From: Actinomyces oris
GTDB taxonomy: Bacteria; Actinomycetota; Actinomycetes; Actinomycetales; Actinomycetaceae
Assembly (NCBI RefSeq): GCF_001937445.1
Contig: NZ_MSKS01000003.1
Span: 1-64,000 of the forward strand
Length of the DNA: 64,000 nt
Direction of reading: 5' to 3'
In this document: positions 36,853 through 46,678 of the stretch, one piece after another
Layout: each line of letters starts with the position of its first letter
How positions within the stretch are numbered: the first letter of the stretch is position 1
Position numbers and translations under genes: made by a program
The notes under the pieces: model-generated
The model's database searches: none
What the model was told of the DNA's origin: nothing
What the model saw: the letters and a program-made list of their open reading frames with translations, nothing else

Positions 36853-38060
36853 GTGGAGTGAACCTCGCTCTCGAGTTGGTCGAGCTGAACTGCCAGGGTG
36901 GCCAGGGCACTGTCGCTGGAGGGCGGTGAACCGTAGAGAAGAGAGTCCACCGTGCCCGGGGCGATGCCCGAGGCCAGGGAGACGGCGGCGATGACGTCGC
37001 GGCGCGAGGTCCCGGGGGGCAGACCCAGAGTGGCGCCCAGACGCAGCGCGGTACCCGAGCGTAGGGCCTGAGCCGCCCGGGGCCGGTCCGAGCCCTGGCG
37101 GTAGAGACGCCCGCGTGCCACCGTGGTCTCGGTGGAGCGCACGACGACGGGCAGATCCTCGCTCACGATGCCGCCGAAGCGACGCCCCTGGACGATTGCC
37201 AGCGCGCCGGCGATGACGAGGAGCTGGAAGATGAGGACCGGTAGCCAGGGGGGTGTGGAGGGGGAGTTCCACACGGAGGGCGCCTCCCTGTGCTGTCCAT
37301 CCAGCCACAGCAGGCGGCTGTGATGACCCAGCGCGCGTACTCCCAGGGCCGCGTGCCCCTCCTGGGCCAGGTGCGCGTTGGTCACCAGTGCGGGATCGGG
37401 CAGGACCCGCAGCGTGGCACCGCTGGGCAGGGAGTCCGTGGCATAGGCGTAACGGTCCTCGCCCACCGGGAAGCAGCCGACGGCGTCGCCATCGCCCTGC
37501 AGGGACACGGAGGCGCGCGTGCCGGCAAGGCTCCGGGCGGCCTGGGCGTCGGCGTCGTCGCACTGCGGCGCCAGGGTGGCCGAAGCCGTCGCCGCGGTGC
37601 CCTTGGCGGTCATGCCCGTCAGTGCCTTGAGGGCGTCGCTGCCGCCGTTGGCGCCGATGACGACGACGTCTCCGCCCGCCTGGGCCAGGTCCTGTCTGTC
37701 CTGGTCGCTGAGCTGGTCGGCGTTGACCACGGCAACGGTCGCGCCCTGGCGGCTGGCGTCCACGGCCTCGGTGAGGCTGCCCGCCTTGCTCACGGAGATC
37801 CCCTCGTGGCGCAGCAGCTCGGCGAGCGCCATGGTTCCCCAGTCCTTGGGGTTGTCAATGGCCAGGGGCGTCGTGGAGGTGACGGTCCGGGTCCACACGG
37901 TCACCAGGACGGGGATGAGCATGAGGGCCACCGCGATGACACCAGGGCGCCACCGGCGCCAGCGCCGGGACCAGGACGGTGCCGTCCCCCGGGTCTCGGC
38001 GGCCTCGACCGGGGAGGGCGGGGGAGCGGAGGGCCGCGACGTCGTCGTGGAGGTGCTCAT
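36849..38060 (-). CDS. DUF4350 domain membrane protein
   Basis: 403 residues. One helix near 40-57 follows a basic segment (SRRWRRWRPG); an exported domain with the DUF4350 pattern (STTPLAIDNPKDWGTMALAELLRHEG split over 62-87, then VVVIGANGG and LAPQCDDADAQAA) runs to ~270; a second helix (PWLPVLIFQLLVIAGALAIV, about 272-292) precedes a cytoplasmic tail. It overlaps neighbours by 4 nt on both sides, tying it to MoxR and DUF4129. Confidence 0.85.
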
Positions 38061-38743
38061 GCCTGCGTCCCCGGGTCCTGGGTCGAGGCGCCGACGAGGG
38101 CCTGTCCGACGGGGAGGGAGGCCGTGGCCATCTGATCGGCGAGCTCGCGCATCTGCTGGTCCTGGGCGCTGGTGGAGACGACCCGACCGTAGAGGACGGC
38201 GTCGAACAGGTGGGCGGCCTCGTACAGCGGGGACACGACCCGGTGCTCACCAAGGGCCCGCTGGGTGAGCGCGACCGCCTCCAGGGCCGTCATGCCCGGG
38301 TACTCGTCGATGATCCCGCGTTCGTCGAGGGAACGGATGATGGCGCGGAAGCGCTCGACGACGGCGGTGGCGAAGTCGGCCCGTGCAGCCGCCGCGTCCG
38401 CGGCCCGGGTCAGGGTGTCGGCATCGCGGTCGTCGGTGAGCACCGACAGCGAGGGCGGCGTCGCAACCCGGCGCGCCGAGGAGAACCTGGTCAGCAGGAG
38501 GATCAGCAGCGCGAGGCCGGCGGCGACGACGAGGACCACGATGAGTGTCGACACCCAGGGGGGAGCCCCGGGGACCAGGCCGTCGGCATCGAAGAGCCCC
38601 CGGAGCCAGCTCCAGAGCTGGTCCCACAGATCGCGATGATCGTGGTAGATCGGTCGGGAGAGCTCCCTGCCCGCGGCGCGCCGGGCCTCGTCGGCGTCGG
38701 GGGTCGCCGGGGCCTGCGCGCTGATCGTCCTGAGAGGTGTCAC
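38057..38743 (-). CDS. DUF4129 domain protein
   Basis: 228 residues from GTG 38743, 7 nt after the previous gene. A single helix at about 62-85 (WVSTLIVVLVVAAGLALLILL) separates an outer N-terminus from a helical cytoplasmic part with ERFRAIIRSLDERGIIDEYPGMTALE, the DUF4129 signature. DUF4129 also occurs at the C-terminus of transglutaminase-like membrane proteins in MoxR/DUF58 clusters; here it is free-standing and no transglutaminase is present. Confidence 0.85.
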   Translation of the reverse strand: MTPLRTISAQAPATPDADEARRAAGRELSRPIYHDHRDLWDQLWSWLRGLFDADGLVPGAPPWVSTLIVVLVVAAGLALLILLLTRFSSARRVATPPSLSVLTDDRDADTLTRAADAAAARADFATAVVERFRAIIRSLDERGIIDEYPGMTALEAVALTQRALGEHRVVSPLYEAAHLFDAVLYGRVVSTSAQDQQMRELADQMATASLPVGQALVGASTQDPGTQA

Positions 38744-38750
38744 GGCCGGC

Positions 38751-40100
38751 TCATACCCCGGCGGCGTGACGCAGCTCGACGTCCAGGCCCTCGGAGCGCA
38801 TCCGCAGGTCGGTGTACATGAGCGCGACCACGGCGGAGTCGAAGGGCAGGATCGCGGCCTGGATGAGGCTGTTGAGCAGCGTCGATACCACCAGGACCGC
38901 GATCGTGGTGTTCGGAGCGGCGTACACGATCCCCTGCGTGACGATGGACACGCCCTGGGACACTATCTGGGTGGCGACGAAGACGATGATGAAAGAAAGC
39001 AGGCGGATGCCGACGATCCGCCAGAAGTAGCCCCGGGTGAGGGTCCAGGAGCGGGAGATCCCCTCCAGGACGCCGATGTTCTCCAGGACCAGTGCCGCCG
39101 GTGCCAGGCACAGCTTGCACATCAGCGCGAAACTCGCCAGCACGAGCACAGCGATCACCGCCAGGACCGCCAGGATGGCGAGGATGATGGTCCCGGCGGA
39201 GTCCTCATCGGCCCCGTTGGCGATGATGCTGCCCAGGAGAGCCCAGCCGATGCCGACGGCGATCGCGGCGAAGACGGCGGTGATGACGCCGAGGATGAGC
39301 TCGATGAGGAGCGTCTGGCCGATGAGCGCCCACATTCGTGGCCGGGTGCGCCGCCACACGTCGCTCAGGGACGCCTTACGGCCCAGAATGGTGCGTGAGA
39401 CGGTCACGATGAGCAGGCCGATGATGATCGAGGTCGCCAGCATGCTCAGCACGCTGGTCACGCCGAGCTGGACGAACAGGCCCACCAACGATGACCCGAG
39501 CTGGTCCAGGCGGGCCCTGGTCTCGGCCTCGGAGAGCTCAATCTTCCCGGACGCCAGGTTCGGCAGGTCGAGCCGGGACATGAACAGGGCGAGGCTGCCG
39601 GCGGACATGAGCCCCACGATGCTCATCACCACCAGCGAGGGCACGAACATGGCCTTGGGGTTGGCGCGCAGGGACTCGAAGGCTCCCCCGAGGATCTCCC
39701 CGATCGACAGCGGACGCAGCGGAATGATCGAGGGCTTGGGGGCCAGGACCGACGTGTAGCCGCCGTAACCCGGGTACCCATACCCGGGGGCGCCCGGAGC
39801 GCCGGGGCCTCCCGGGGCACCGGGATAAGGGGGGTTACCGGGACCTGAGGCGCCTGCGTAGCCCGGCTGGCCCACCGGTGGCGTGTGGTATCCGCCGTAG
39901 CCGGGGTACTGGGTTCCCGGTGCTGTGCCCGGTGCTGTGCCCGGTGCCGGGTAGGAGGGGGCTCCTGTGAAGGCGCCGGCGTCGGGGGCCTGCCACCCGT
40001 CCTGGTCGCCTCCGACGAAGCCGCCGCCGGGGGCGCCGGGAGCCTCGCGGCCCGGAACTTCGCTCGGACCGCTGCCGTCAGGGGGGAAGTCGGTACTCAT
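38751..40100 (-). CDS. Polytopic membrane protein with Pro/Gly/Tyr-rich N-terminus, DUF7847-like
   Basis: 449 residues from ATG 40100. Residues 1-120 are low complexity (Gly, Pro, Tyr; GTAPGTAPGTQ, YPGYGGY blocks), then about six long hydrophobic segments from 150 to 425. The motif RPLSIGEILGGAFESLRANPKAMF split over 130-153 is common to glycerophosphodiesterase-type membrane domains of MoxR clusters. No catalytic site is visible. First gene of the five-gene minus operon, divergent from mtrA across 268 bp. The start has only GGAC nearby. Confidence 0.75.
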   Translation of the reverse strand: MSTDFPPDGSGPSEVPGREAPGAPGGGFVGGDQDGWQAPDAGAFTGAPSYPAPGTAPGTAPGTQYPGYGGYHTPPVGQPGYAGASGPGNPPYPGAPGGPGAPGAPGYGYPGYGGYTSVLAPKPSIIPLRPLSIGEILGGAFESLRANPKAMFVPSLVVMSIVGLMSAGSLALFMSRLDLPNLASGKIELSEAETRARLDQLGSSLVGLFVQLGVTSVLSMLATSIIIGLLIVTVSRTILGRKASLSDVWRRTRPRMWALIGQTLLIELILGVITAVFAAIAVGIGWALLGSIIANGADEDSAGTIILAILAVLAVIAVLVLASFALMCKLCLAPAALVLENIGVLEGISRSWTLTRGYFWRIVGIRLLSFIIVFVATQIVSQGVSIVTQGIVYAAPNTTIAVLVVSTLLNSLIQAAILPFDSAVVALMYTDLRMRSEGLDVELRHAAGV

Positions 40101-40368
40101 AAGTCCATGCTGTCATGCCCGGCCGTCGTCTGGCCCTCCCCCTGAAGGAGGAATTCGTACCGCGGAGGCTCCGTGCGCGCCCTCAGGCCGGGTTCGGGGG
40201 CGCTTCGAAGATCACGGTTCGGCCGCAATATTCCCGGCTTCTGGGTGCGCTGACGCCGGTTTTTCCCGCAACTGAGGGGATTCTCTTAATTTCCTGGGGA
40301 AACTGTGGGCGCCACCTCGGTGGCCCGGATGTCCCTCGGGTCCTGGGGCTCATGCCAAGATACGGGCT
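40101..40368. promoter_or_regulatory. Divergent control region upstream of mtrA
   Basis: 268 bp. Two short inverted repeats: TTTCC-TGG-GGAAA at 40290-40302 and the 14-bp GCCACCTCGGTGGC at 40311-40324. A weak -10-like CAAGAT ends 7 nt before the mtrA ATG, and mtrA has no ribosome site, so a leaderless mRNA is possible. No good -35 seen. Confidence 0.45.
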
Positions 40369-41049
40369 ATGAGCACGCGCATTCTGGTCGTCGACGACGA
40401 TGCATCCCTGGCCGAGATGATCGGCATCATGCTGGAGTCGGAGAGCTACACGCCCACACTTTGTCATGACGGAGCCAAGGCCCTGGACGCCTTCCACGAG
40501 GTCACCCCCGATCTGGTCCTGCTCGACCTCATGCTTCCGGGGCTTGACGGCGTTGAGGTCTGCCGGCTCATCCGCTCCGAGTCCGACGTGCCGATCATCA
40601 TGCTGACCGCGCGCACCGACACCCAGGACGTCGTCGCCGGTCTTGAGGCCGGTGCGGACGACTACGTGACCAAGCCCTTCAAGTCCAAGGAGCTGCTGGC
40701 CCGCGTCTCCACCCGTCTGCGTCGCACCAACCCCGGTGCGGCCGAGCACGTGCGTGCCGGGGACCTCGACATCGACGTCGCCGGCCACCAGGTCAAGCGC
40801 GGCGAGTCGGTCATCTCCCTGACGCCGCTGGAGTTCGAGCTGCTGGTGACCCTGGCCCGCTCACCGTGGAAGGTCTTCACCCGCGAGGAGCTCCTCAGTC
40901 AGGTGTGGGGCTACCAGCACCCGGCCGACACCCGTCTGGTCAATGTTCATGTTCAGCGCCTGCGGGCCAAGATCGAGAAGGACCCCGAGCGCCCCTCGAT
41001 CGTGGTGACGGTGCGCGGTGTCGGCTACAGGGTCGGCGAATCCGCGTGA
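40369..41049 (+). CDS. mtrA: Two-component response regulator MtrA
   Basis: 226 residues, OmpR family. Receiver domain with acidic pocket D10/D11, phospho-acceptor D53 (LLDLMLPG), T80 and K102 (TKPF). The winged-helix domain from about 130 has LTPLEFELL, FTREELLSQVWGY and VRGVGYRVG. MtrA is an essential or major regulator of cell-wall metabolism, division and osmotic response in Actinobacteria. Identity is secured by the following mtrB and lpqB genes. Confidence 0.95.
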   Translation: MSTRILVVDDDASLAEMIGIMLESESYTPTLCHDGAKALDAFHEVTPDLVLLDLMLPGLDGVEVCRLIRSESDVPIIMLTARTDTQDVVAGLEAGADDYVTKPFKSKELLARVSTRLRRTNPGAAEHVRAGDLDIDVAGHQVKRGESVISLTPLEFELLVTLARSPWKVFTREELLSQVWGYQHPADTRLVNVHVQRLRAKIEKDPERPSIVVTVRGVGYRVGESA

Positions 41050-41107
41050 GCGACGGCGCATCGGGCGCCATACAATGAACCCGATGCGTAATTCAGGGGG
41101 CACGTCG

Positions 41108-42967
41108 ATGGGCTCATCGGTGGGCACCGCGGAGGAGCGGCTGGTTCGGCGTCTGCCTCTGCCGGGACTGCTGCGCCGCAGCCTCGAGGTGCGCATGGTG
41201 TGCACCGCCACCGTGATCGGTCTGCTCCTCATCGTACTGCTGCTGACCTTCGTGACCGACCGCATCCGCTCCGAGGTGTTCGCCGATCAGCGTGACGTCA
41301 TCCTCGCCGACGCCGCGCTGCGCGCCAGCGTCGCCCAGGCCGAGTTCGACTCGACTACGGCAGTCACCGTTGACGAAGTCTCGGCCGCGGCGGAGCAGCA
41401 GGTCAACGGTGCCAAGAACTCGATCTCCTCCTCCGGAGGGGTGGGGGTCCTCATGCTGCGCAACGAGGAGGAGACTTCCACGACGGTCGTCAACGACCTG
41501 GAGACCGACACCCGCCTGCGCTCCCTCATTACCCCTGAGATGTCCCAGGCCCTCGACAAGGGCGGGGCGCGCGCCCAGTACTGGCAGTCGGTGGCGGTTC
41601 CCAACGATGAGGGGGGCACCGACCCGGGGCTCATCGTAGGGACCCGGGTGAGTCTGCCCCTGGCCGGGGAGTACGACCTCTACCTCGTCTACAGCCTGGC
41701 CAGCGAGCAGCGCATCGTCTCCCTGGCCTCGCGCAACATCACCATCGGGGGGCTGGGCTTCCTGGCCATCCTCATCGTCGTGGTGTGGGCCTTCACCAGA
41801 TGGGTGCTCAGCCCCGTGCGGCACACCGCCCGGGCCGCGGAACGGCTGGCCTCCGGGCTGCTGGCCGAGCGGTTGAGCATCGAGGGGGAGGACGAGATAT
41901 CCACCCTGGCCAGGTCCTTCAACCACATGGCGACCTCGCTGGAGGACCAGATCGAGCGCCTGGAGTCCCTGTCCAAGGTGCAGCGCCTCTTCGTCTCCGA
42001 CGTCTCCCACGAGCTGCGCACCCCGCTGGCCTCGATCCGCCTGGCCACTGAACAGATCCAGGACGCGCGAGAGGAGATCTCCGATCCCTTCGCCCTGCGC
42101 AGCATCCAGGTCCTGTCCAACTCAGTGGACCGCTTCGAGACCATGCTCACCGACCTGCTGGACATCTCCCGCATCGACTCCGGCAACGTCAAGCTTCGGC
42201 TGGAGGAGGTCGACCTCGCCCAGGTGGTCGACACCGTCATTGAGACCACCCAGTTCCACTTCGACGCCACCGGCACCGAGCTGCGCCTCCACCTTCCCGA
42301 GGAGCCGGCCACCGCGGAGATCGATGTCACCAGGGTCGAGCGCATCATCCGCAACCTCGTGGTCAACGCGCTCGAGCACGGCGAGGGCAAGCCGCTGGAC
42401 GTCACCGTCGCCGTGGACGCCGACGCGGTGGCGGTGCGGGTGCGCGATCACGGCATCGGCATGAGCCCCGACGTCGTCACCAAGGTCTTCGACCGTTTCT
42501 ACCGCGCCGACCCCTCGCGCAAGCGCAGCCTGGGAGGGACCGGCCTGGGACTGTCCATCGCCATGGAGGACGCCCGCCTGCACGGCGGTCGCCTGTCGGC
42601 ATGGGGGTGGCCGGCCGACGGCTCCTCCTTCCTGCTGGTCCTGCCCCGCACCCAGGGGGCCGACGGCGGTCCCGGCCGGCTCAGCGGCCCCGGGCCCCTC
42701 GAGCTCGTCCCGCAGGACGCGCCCGCGGTGGCCCGCGCCGGCATCCCCATCGACGAGGAGTCCTCCTTCTCCCCGGTCGGCCCCCTGGGGCCTGCGCCCG
42801 CAACCCGCCGGGCGCGCCAGAGCGTCGTCCTGGGCGACATCCCCCTGGCCGGGGAGAGCCATGACGCGGTCACCGAGGACGTCGGCCGGGTCGTCGTCGT
42901 CCTTCCCGGTCAGGAGCCCGCCACCCGCACACCCGAGGAGACCGACGAAGATGGGTGGCGCCGATGA
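41108..42967 (+). CDS. mtrB: Sensor histidine kinase MtrB
   Basis: 619 residues from ATG 41108, which has CAGGGGG about 8 nt upstream. ATG 41084 is an alternative (627 residues), because TACAAT ends 7 nt before it and could drive a leaderless message. TM helices at 31-50 and 212-230 bracket an extracytoplasmic sensor domain; HAMP follows (about 231-285), then the dimerisation helix with H301 (VSDVSHELRTPLASIR), and the ATPase domain with N-box, DHGIGM, FDRFYR and GGTGLGLSIA. The Pro/Gly-rich C-terminal 110 residues are unusual. The stop overlaps the lpqB start (ATGA). Confidence 0.93.
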   Translation: MGSSVGTAEERLVRRLPLPGLLRRSLEVRMVCTATVIGLLLIVLLLTFVTDRIRSEVFADQRDVILADAALRASVAQAEFDSTTAVTVDEVSAAAEQQVNGAKNSISSSGGVGVLMLRNEEETSTTVVNDLETDTRLRSLITPEMSQALDKGGARAQYWQSVAVPNDEGGTDPGLIVGTRVSLPLAGEYDLYLVYSLASEQRIVSLASRNITIGGLGFLAILIVVVWAFTRWVLSPVRHTARAAERLASGLLAERLSIEGEDEISTLARSFNHMATSLEDQIERLESLSKVQRLFVSDVSHELRTPLASIRLATEQIQDAREEISDPFALRSIQVLSNSVDRFETMLTDLLDISRIDSGNVKLRLEEVDLAQVVDTVIETTQFHFDATGTELRLHLPEEPATAEIDVTRVERIIRNLVVNALEHGEGKPLDVTVAVDADAVAVRVRDHGIGMSPDVVTKVFDRFYRADPSRKRSLGGTGLGLSIAMEDARLHGGRLSAWGWPADGSSFLLVLPRTQGADGGPGRLSGPGPLELVPQDAPAVARAGIPIDEESSFSPVGPLGPAPATRRARQSVVLGDIPLAGESHDAVTEDVGRVVVVLPGQEPATRTPEETDEDGWRR

Positions 42968-44751
42968 CGCAGCCAATGAACCGTAACGCGCTCACCCAGA
43001 GGCGCAGGTCCGCCGAGCCCACCGAGCCCACCGACTCCGTCGGCCCCCTCGGGATGCCCCCGTCCCGCCTGTCGCGACGTGGTGCGCTGGGACTGCTCTC
43101 GGCCGCGGCCGCTGGCGTGCTGACCGGCTGCACGGCGCTTCCGAGCTCCAGCGGTGTCACCCGCTCCGGGGTGGCCGCCTCCGACACCAACGCCCTCATC
43201 GAGACCGCGCCCGGACCGAATGAGGGGGACTCGGCCGAGGACATCGTCAACGGTTTCCTGCGCGCCACCATCGCGGGGTTCTCCGACGACTTCGCCACCG
43301 CCAAGCAGTTCCTCAGCGATCACGCCGTCGCGCAGTGGAAGCCCCTGGAGACGGTGAGCGCCTACAGCGGGTCGACCGAGCCCCAGGTCTCGGTGGCGGC
43401 CAACGGCTCCTTCACGGTGACCTCCGGGCAGGTTGGGGTGCTGAGCTCCCTGGGCGTCTTCACCCCCGCCCCGGAGGGGAGCACCTATGCCGGCGAGTTC
43501 TCCCTGGCCACCAACTCCACCGGTCAGTGGCGCATCGTCGGCCTGCCCCAGGGCATCCTGCTGCCCTTCTCCCGACTCATGCAGAACTTCGCGGTCAGCT
43601 CCCTGGCCTTCCTGTCCCGGGACCGGTCCAGGTTCGTTCCCGAGCTGCGGTGGTACCCACGCAGTTCGCAGGCCGACTCCCTGGTCTCCGGACTGCTGGC
43701 CGGGCCCTCGGACTGGCTTGCGCAGGGGGCCTCCAGCCTCATCCCGCGCAACGCCGAGCGGGCGGGGCGGGGGGTCGTCGTCGAGGCGGGTACCGCCACC
43801 GTCCACCTGAGCGCGGACTCCGACCCCGCCTCGGAGGACACCCGTCGCCTCATGGTGGCCCAGATCGAGCAGAGCCTGGTGCAGATCAGCGGTATCGACC
43901 ACGTGCGGGTGCTCGCCGGCACCGTCGACCTCGGCGCCCCCGCCCAGCTGACACCGATGGCCCCCGAGGTCGGAGGCATCGTGGGGATGTCGCAGGGCTC
44001 CGTCGTGCGCGGCACGGGGGCCAGGCGCATCACCCTGGCGAGCGACCGGGTCCTGGGGACCAGTGACGCCCGTAGCCCGAGCCTGGGGGCCGACGGGGCC
44101 GTCTACGCGTTGTCGGCCTCCAGCCTGCTGCGCCTGCCCCCGGGGCAGGAGTCCGCCAGCGTCATCCTCTCGGTGGGCGATCCCTCCGCGGGCGCCGGTG
44201 GGCTGGGGGCGCCGATGGGCGACCGGCACGGCTGGGCCTGGTTGCTGGCCGAGGGGCGTCTGACCGCCGTCAACGGCTCGGGGCAGCGCGCCACCCTGGA
44301 GTCCTCCTGGCTGCAGGACGGCGCGGTCACTGCCTTCGACCTGTCCGTGGAGTCCGAGCGGATCGCCGTGCGGCGAACCGACGGACGGGTCGCCGTCGCC
44401 ATCATCATCAGGGACCAGGACGGCCGTCCCACCGGGCTGGGACCGGCCCTGGAGATGCCCCGCGCCAGTGGGGCGGGCACGAGCGGACTGTCCTGGTGCG
44501 CCCCCAACGCCGTGTGCGTCCTGGCCGCTGCCGGTACCGAGGGCGGGGGCGTGCCGGAGGTGCGTCTGGTCCAGGTCGGCGGGGCGGTCAACACCCTGGT
44601 CGGGGTGCGCGGGGCCCGCTCTGTCATCTCCGACCGCTCCGAGGAGTCCCTCCTCATCATCGACGAGGGCGGGCAGACCTGGCAGCGCCGTGGGGCGATG
44701 TGGCGGGTGCTCACCTCCGAGGTCACCGACCCCTCCTTCCCCCTGCCCTGA
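42964..44751 (+). CDS. lpqB: Lipoprotein LpqB, MtrAB accessory
   Basis: 595 residues from ATG 42964, overlapping mtrB by 4 nt. It has a twin-arginine-like export signal (RLSRRGALGLLSAAAAG) and lipobox LTGC with the lipidated cysteine at C56. The exported part has the GerMN-like block and a C-terminal beta-propeller-like region with repeated Gly/Ala strands, as in LpqB. LpqB interacts with MtrB and tunes its signalling. Twin arginines suggest Tat rather than Sec export. Convergent with hpf across a strong hairpin. Confidence 0.92.
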   Translation: MTQPMNRNALTQRRRSAEPTEPTDSVGPLGMPPSRLSRRGALGLLSAAAAGVLTGCTALPSSSGVTRSGVAASDTNALIETAPGPNEGDSAEDIVNGFLRATIAGFSDDFATAKQFLSDHAVAQWKPLETVSAYSGSTEPQVSVAANGSFTVTSGQVGVLSSLGVFTPAPEGSTYAGEFSLATNSTGQWRIVGLPQGILLPFSRLMQNFAVSSLAFLSRDRSRFVPELRWYPRSSQADSLVSGLLAGPSDWLAQGASSLIPRNAERAGRGVVVEAGTATVHLSADSDPASEDTRRLMVAQIEQSLVQISGIDHVRVLAGTVDLGAPAQLTPMAPEVGGIVGMSQGSVVRGTGARRITLASDRVLGTSDARSPSLGADGAVYALSASSLLRLPPGQESASVILSVGDPSAGAGGLGAPMGDRHGWAWLLAEGRLTAVNGSGQRATLESSWLQDGAVTAFDLSVESERIAVRRTDGRVAVAIIIRDQDGRPTGLGPALEMPRASGAGTSGLSWCAPNAVCVLAAAGTEGGGVPEVRLVQVGGAVNTLVGVRGARSVISDRSEESLLIIDEGGQTWQRRGAMWRVLTSEVTDPSFPLP

Positions 44752-44813
44752 CCGGCCTGTCCTGCGCCCGCTGCCAGGCTCGTGCCCCGATGACACCCCT
44801 GACACGCAGCTCC

Positions 44814-44848
44814 GGGTGCTCCCGGTCCCTCAAGACCGTGGAGCACCC
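44814..44848. terminator. Bidirectional hairpin between lpqB and hpf
   Basis: GGGTGCTCC then CGGTC (44814-44827) pairs with GACCG, one bulged T, and GGAGCACCC (44834-44848), a 14-bp stem around a 6-nt loop. No T tract. Confidence 0.7.
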
Positions 44849-44887
44849 GGATATCAGGGGCGGGCCCCGCGCCACGGGGTGACGGGG

Positions 44888-45538
44888 CTACAGCACCTGG
44901 GCGTCCAGGCGGATGACGCCGTAGGTCCACCCGTGACGGTGGTAGACGGCGCAGGGCTGCTTGGAGGACTTCTCGATGAACAGGTAGAAGGGGTGTCCCA
45001 CGAGCTCCATCTGGTAGAGGGCCTCGTCAACGGTCATCGGTTTGGCCTCGTGCAGCTTCTGACGCACGACCACTGGGGAGTCGCCGAGCTGCGCCTCAAC
45101 GGCGACACCCGGCTCGGTGGGTGCCGAGGGGGAGTCCTCGATCGGCGCGTCACCGGTGTCGGGGACGAGGGGCTCCTCCGCGCCGGGTGCTGCCTGGAGG
45201 TCCTCATTCGGTGCGGCCACGGTGTGCCGACGGTGGTGGTCCTTCTTACGGTCCCTGGCCCGGCGGAGGCGCTCGGTCAGCTTGCCCATGGCGATATCAA
45301 AAGCGGCGAAGCGGTCCGAGGAGGAGGCCTCCGCCCGGATGATCGGGCCCTTGGAGACGACGGTGATCTCCACTCTCTCGGCGGTGTCGGCCTGACGCGG
45401 GTTGCGCTCGTGGGTGACCTCCACCTCGACGCGCTGGACCCGGGGGTCGAACTGCTCAACCTTGACGGCCTTGTCCTCGACGTAGTCGCGCAGGCGAGAG
45501 CTGATCTCGGCGTTACGACCGACGACGGTGATATCCAT
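44888..45538 (-). CDS. hpf: Ribosome hibernation promoting factor, long form
   Basis: 216 residues from ATG 45538, with AAAGAGG upstream. N-terminal ribosome-binding domain (DITVVGRNAEISSRLRDYVEDK split at 2-23; HERNPRQADTAERVEITV near 43), a variable linker near 105-150, and the C-terminal dimerisation domain (KPMTVDEALYQMELVGHPFYLFIEK split over ~166-190, then YHRHGWTYGVIRL). Long HPF makes 100S ribosome dimers on entry to stationary phase. The hpf-comF-secA grouping is usual in Actinobacteria. Confidence 0.93.
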   Translation of the reverse strand: MDITVVGRNAEISSRLRDYVEDKAVKVEQFDPRVQRVEVEVTHERNPRQADTAERVEITVVSKGPIIRAEASSSDRFAAFDIAMGKLTERLRRARDRKKDHHRRHTVAAPNEDLQAAPGAEEPLVPDTGDAPIEDSPSAPTEPGVAVEAQLGDSPVVVRQKLHEAKPMTVDEALYQMELVGHPFYLFIEKSSKQPCAVYHRHGWTYGVIRLDAQVL

Positions 45539-45754
45539 GGTGGAACCTCTTTCTGGGCTCGTGGGCCGGCCCTGACGGGCCGTGTGCGACAAGTACCCGC
45601 CACGTCTCACGGCGGGTTCGGGACTGGTGTCATCACCTCCTGATCACCTCGTGAGGGCCCTCAGGCACCGAGACGGGAACCCGGTCGACTGTCCTTGTCG
45701 ACGTCGGAAACCGCCTGTGCGTTGTGCCACATAAGGTACACCATGTGGGGCTGT

Positions 45755-46678
45755 TCACGCCTCCCTTTCGTGCGCGCCGCGCCTGGAAGAAGCCTCCTGA
45801 TCGCCGCAGGCGGACAAACCCGGAGCTCTCGGATCACCTGTCGACGCGGATGCCGTGGCGTCCCGTGACCGGCGGGAGGGACCGGCCGGTACCGAGATGC
45901 GCGCATGCGCCGGAGGCGGGGCGGCACTGAGCGCCAGCGCACCCAGGACCCGCCCGCCGCCCGCCCGCAGGGCCCGAGCGCAGGCGCCCAGGGTGGCCCC
46001 GGTGGTCACGACGTCGTCGACCAGCAGGATCGGCAGGTCGGTGACGGCGGCCAGCAGGCGTGGGGCCTGGGCGCGGTTGCCCCGCCGCTGACGGGCGGAT
46101 CGGCCCGCCTGGTGCGCCCCGCCGCCCCGACGGCGCAGCAGGTCCGTGCTCAGCACGAGCGCTGCGGGCACCTGCCCGGCCCACTGCGCGCAGATCCCCC
46201 GGGTGACGGCGTCGGCCAGGCGGGCCGCCACCAGACGGCCGCGCAGACGGCGCATGATCCCGGAGGGCGCCGGGACCACGAGCAGCACCCGCGCGCCCCG
46301 GGGAGAGCCGGTCCAGACCTCCGCGGGCGGGTGCGCCAGCGCCCACCGGCGCCCCAGGCGCCGACCGGAGCGGGTCATCACCTCCGACAGGTCCTCCCGG
46401 GCACCGTTCTTCCACCCCAGCACCATGGCGCGCACCGGGCCGGTGTAGGACGCCAGGGCCCAGATGTCCAGGTCACCTGCGGCGTCGGCGTGCTCCACGG
46501 CGAAGGGCTCGGCCTCGAACAGCTCCCGGCACCGCGGGCACAGCGTCGTCTCCCAGCGCCCGCAGCCCGCACAGCTGGCCGGCAGCCCCAGCGACAGGGT
46601 CGAGGAGAAATACTCCGACAGGCCCAGCGGTGGGCCAAGCGCGGTGGGACGGCGGGGCCCGCGACGATGGTGCTCCAT
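45755..46678 (-). CDS. comF: ComF family phosphoribosyltransferase-like protein
   Basis: 307 residues taken from ATG 46678, though the start is uncertain because GAGGAC abuts it. A zinc-finger-like CAGCGRWETTLCPRCRELF near 33-51 and the PRPP-binding loop ILLVDDVVTTGATLGACARAL near 228-248 are diagnostic. ComF proteins assist natural DNA uptake in some bacteria, but in Actinobacteria the role is not shown. The C-terminal ~45 residues (Ser/Arg/Ala) extend past the family's usual end. Confidence 0.88.
   Translation of the reverse strand: MEHHRRGPRRPTALGPPLGLSEYFSSTLSLGLPASCAGCGRWETTLCPRCRELFEAEPFAVEHADAAGDLDIWALASYTGPVRAMVLGWKNGAREDLSEVMTRSGRRLGRRWALAHPPAEVWTGSPRGARVLLVVPAPSGIMRRLRGRLVAARLADAVTRGICAQWAGQVPAALVLSTDLLRRRGGGAHQAGRSARQRRGNRAQAPRLLAAVTDLPILLVDDVVTTGATLGACARALRAGGGRVLGALALSAAPPPAHARISVPAGPSRRSRDATASASTGDPRAPGLSACGDQEASSRRGAHEREA

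Noticed and set aside
45539-45670. Eight-codon Pro-rich frame after AGGAGG upstream of hpf, possible leader peptide
   Set aside because: The ribosome site is only 2 nt from the ATG, and no attenuator structure follows.
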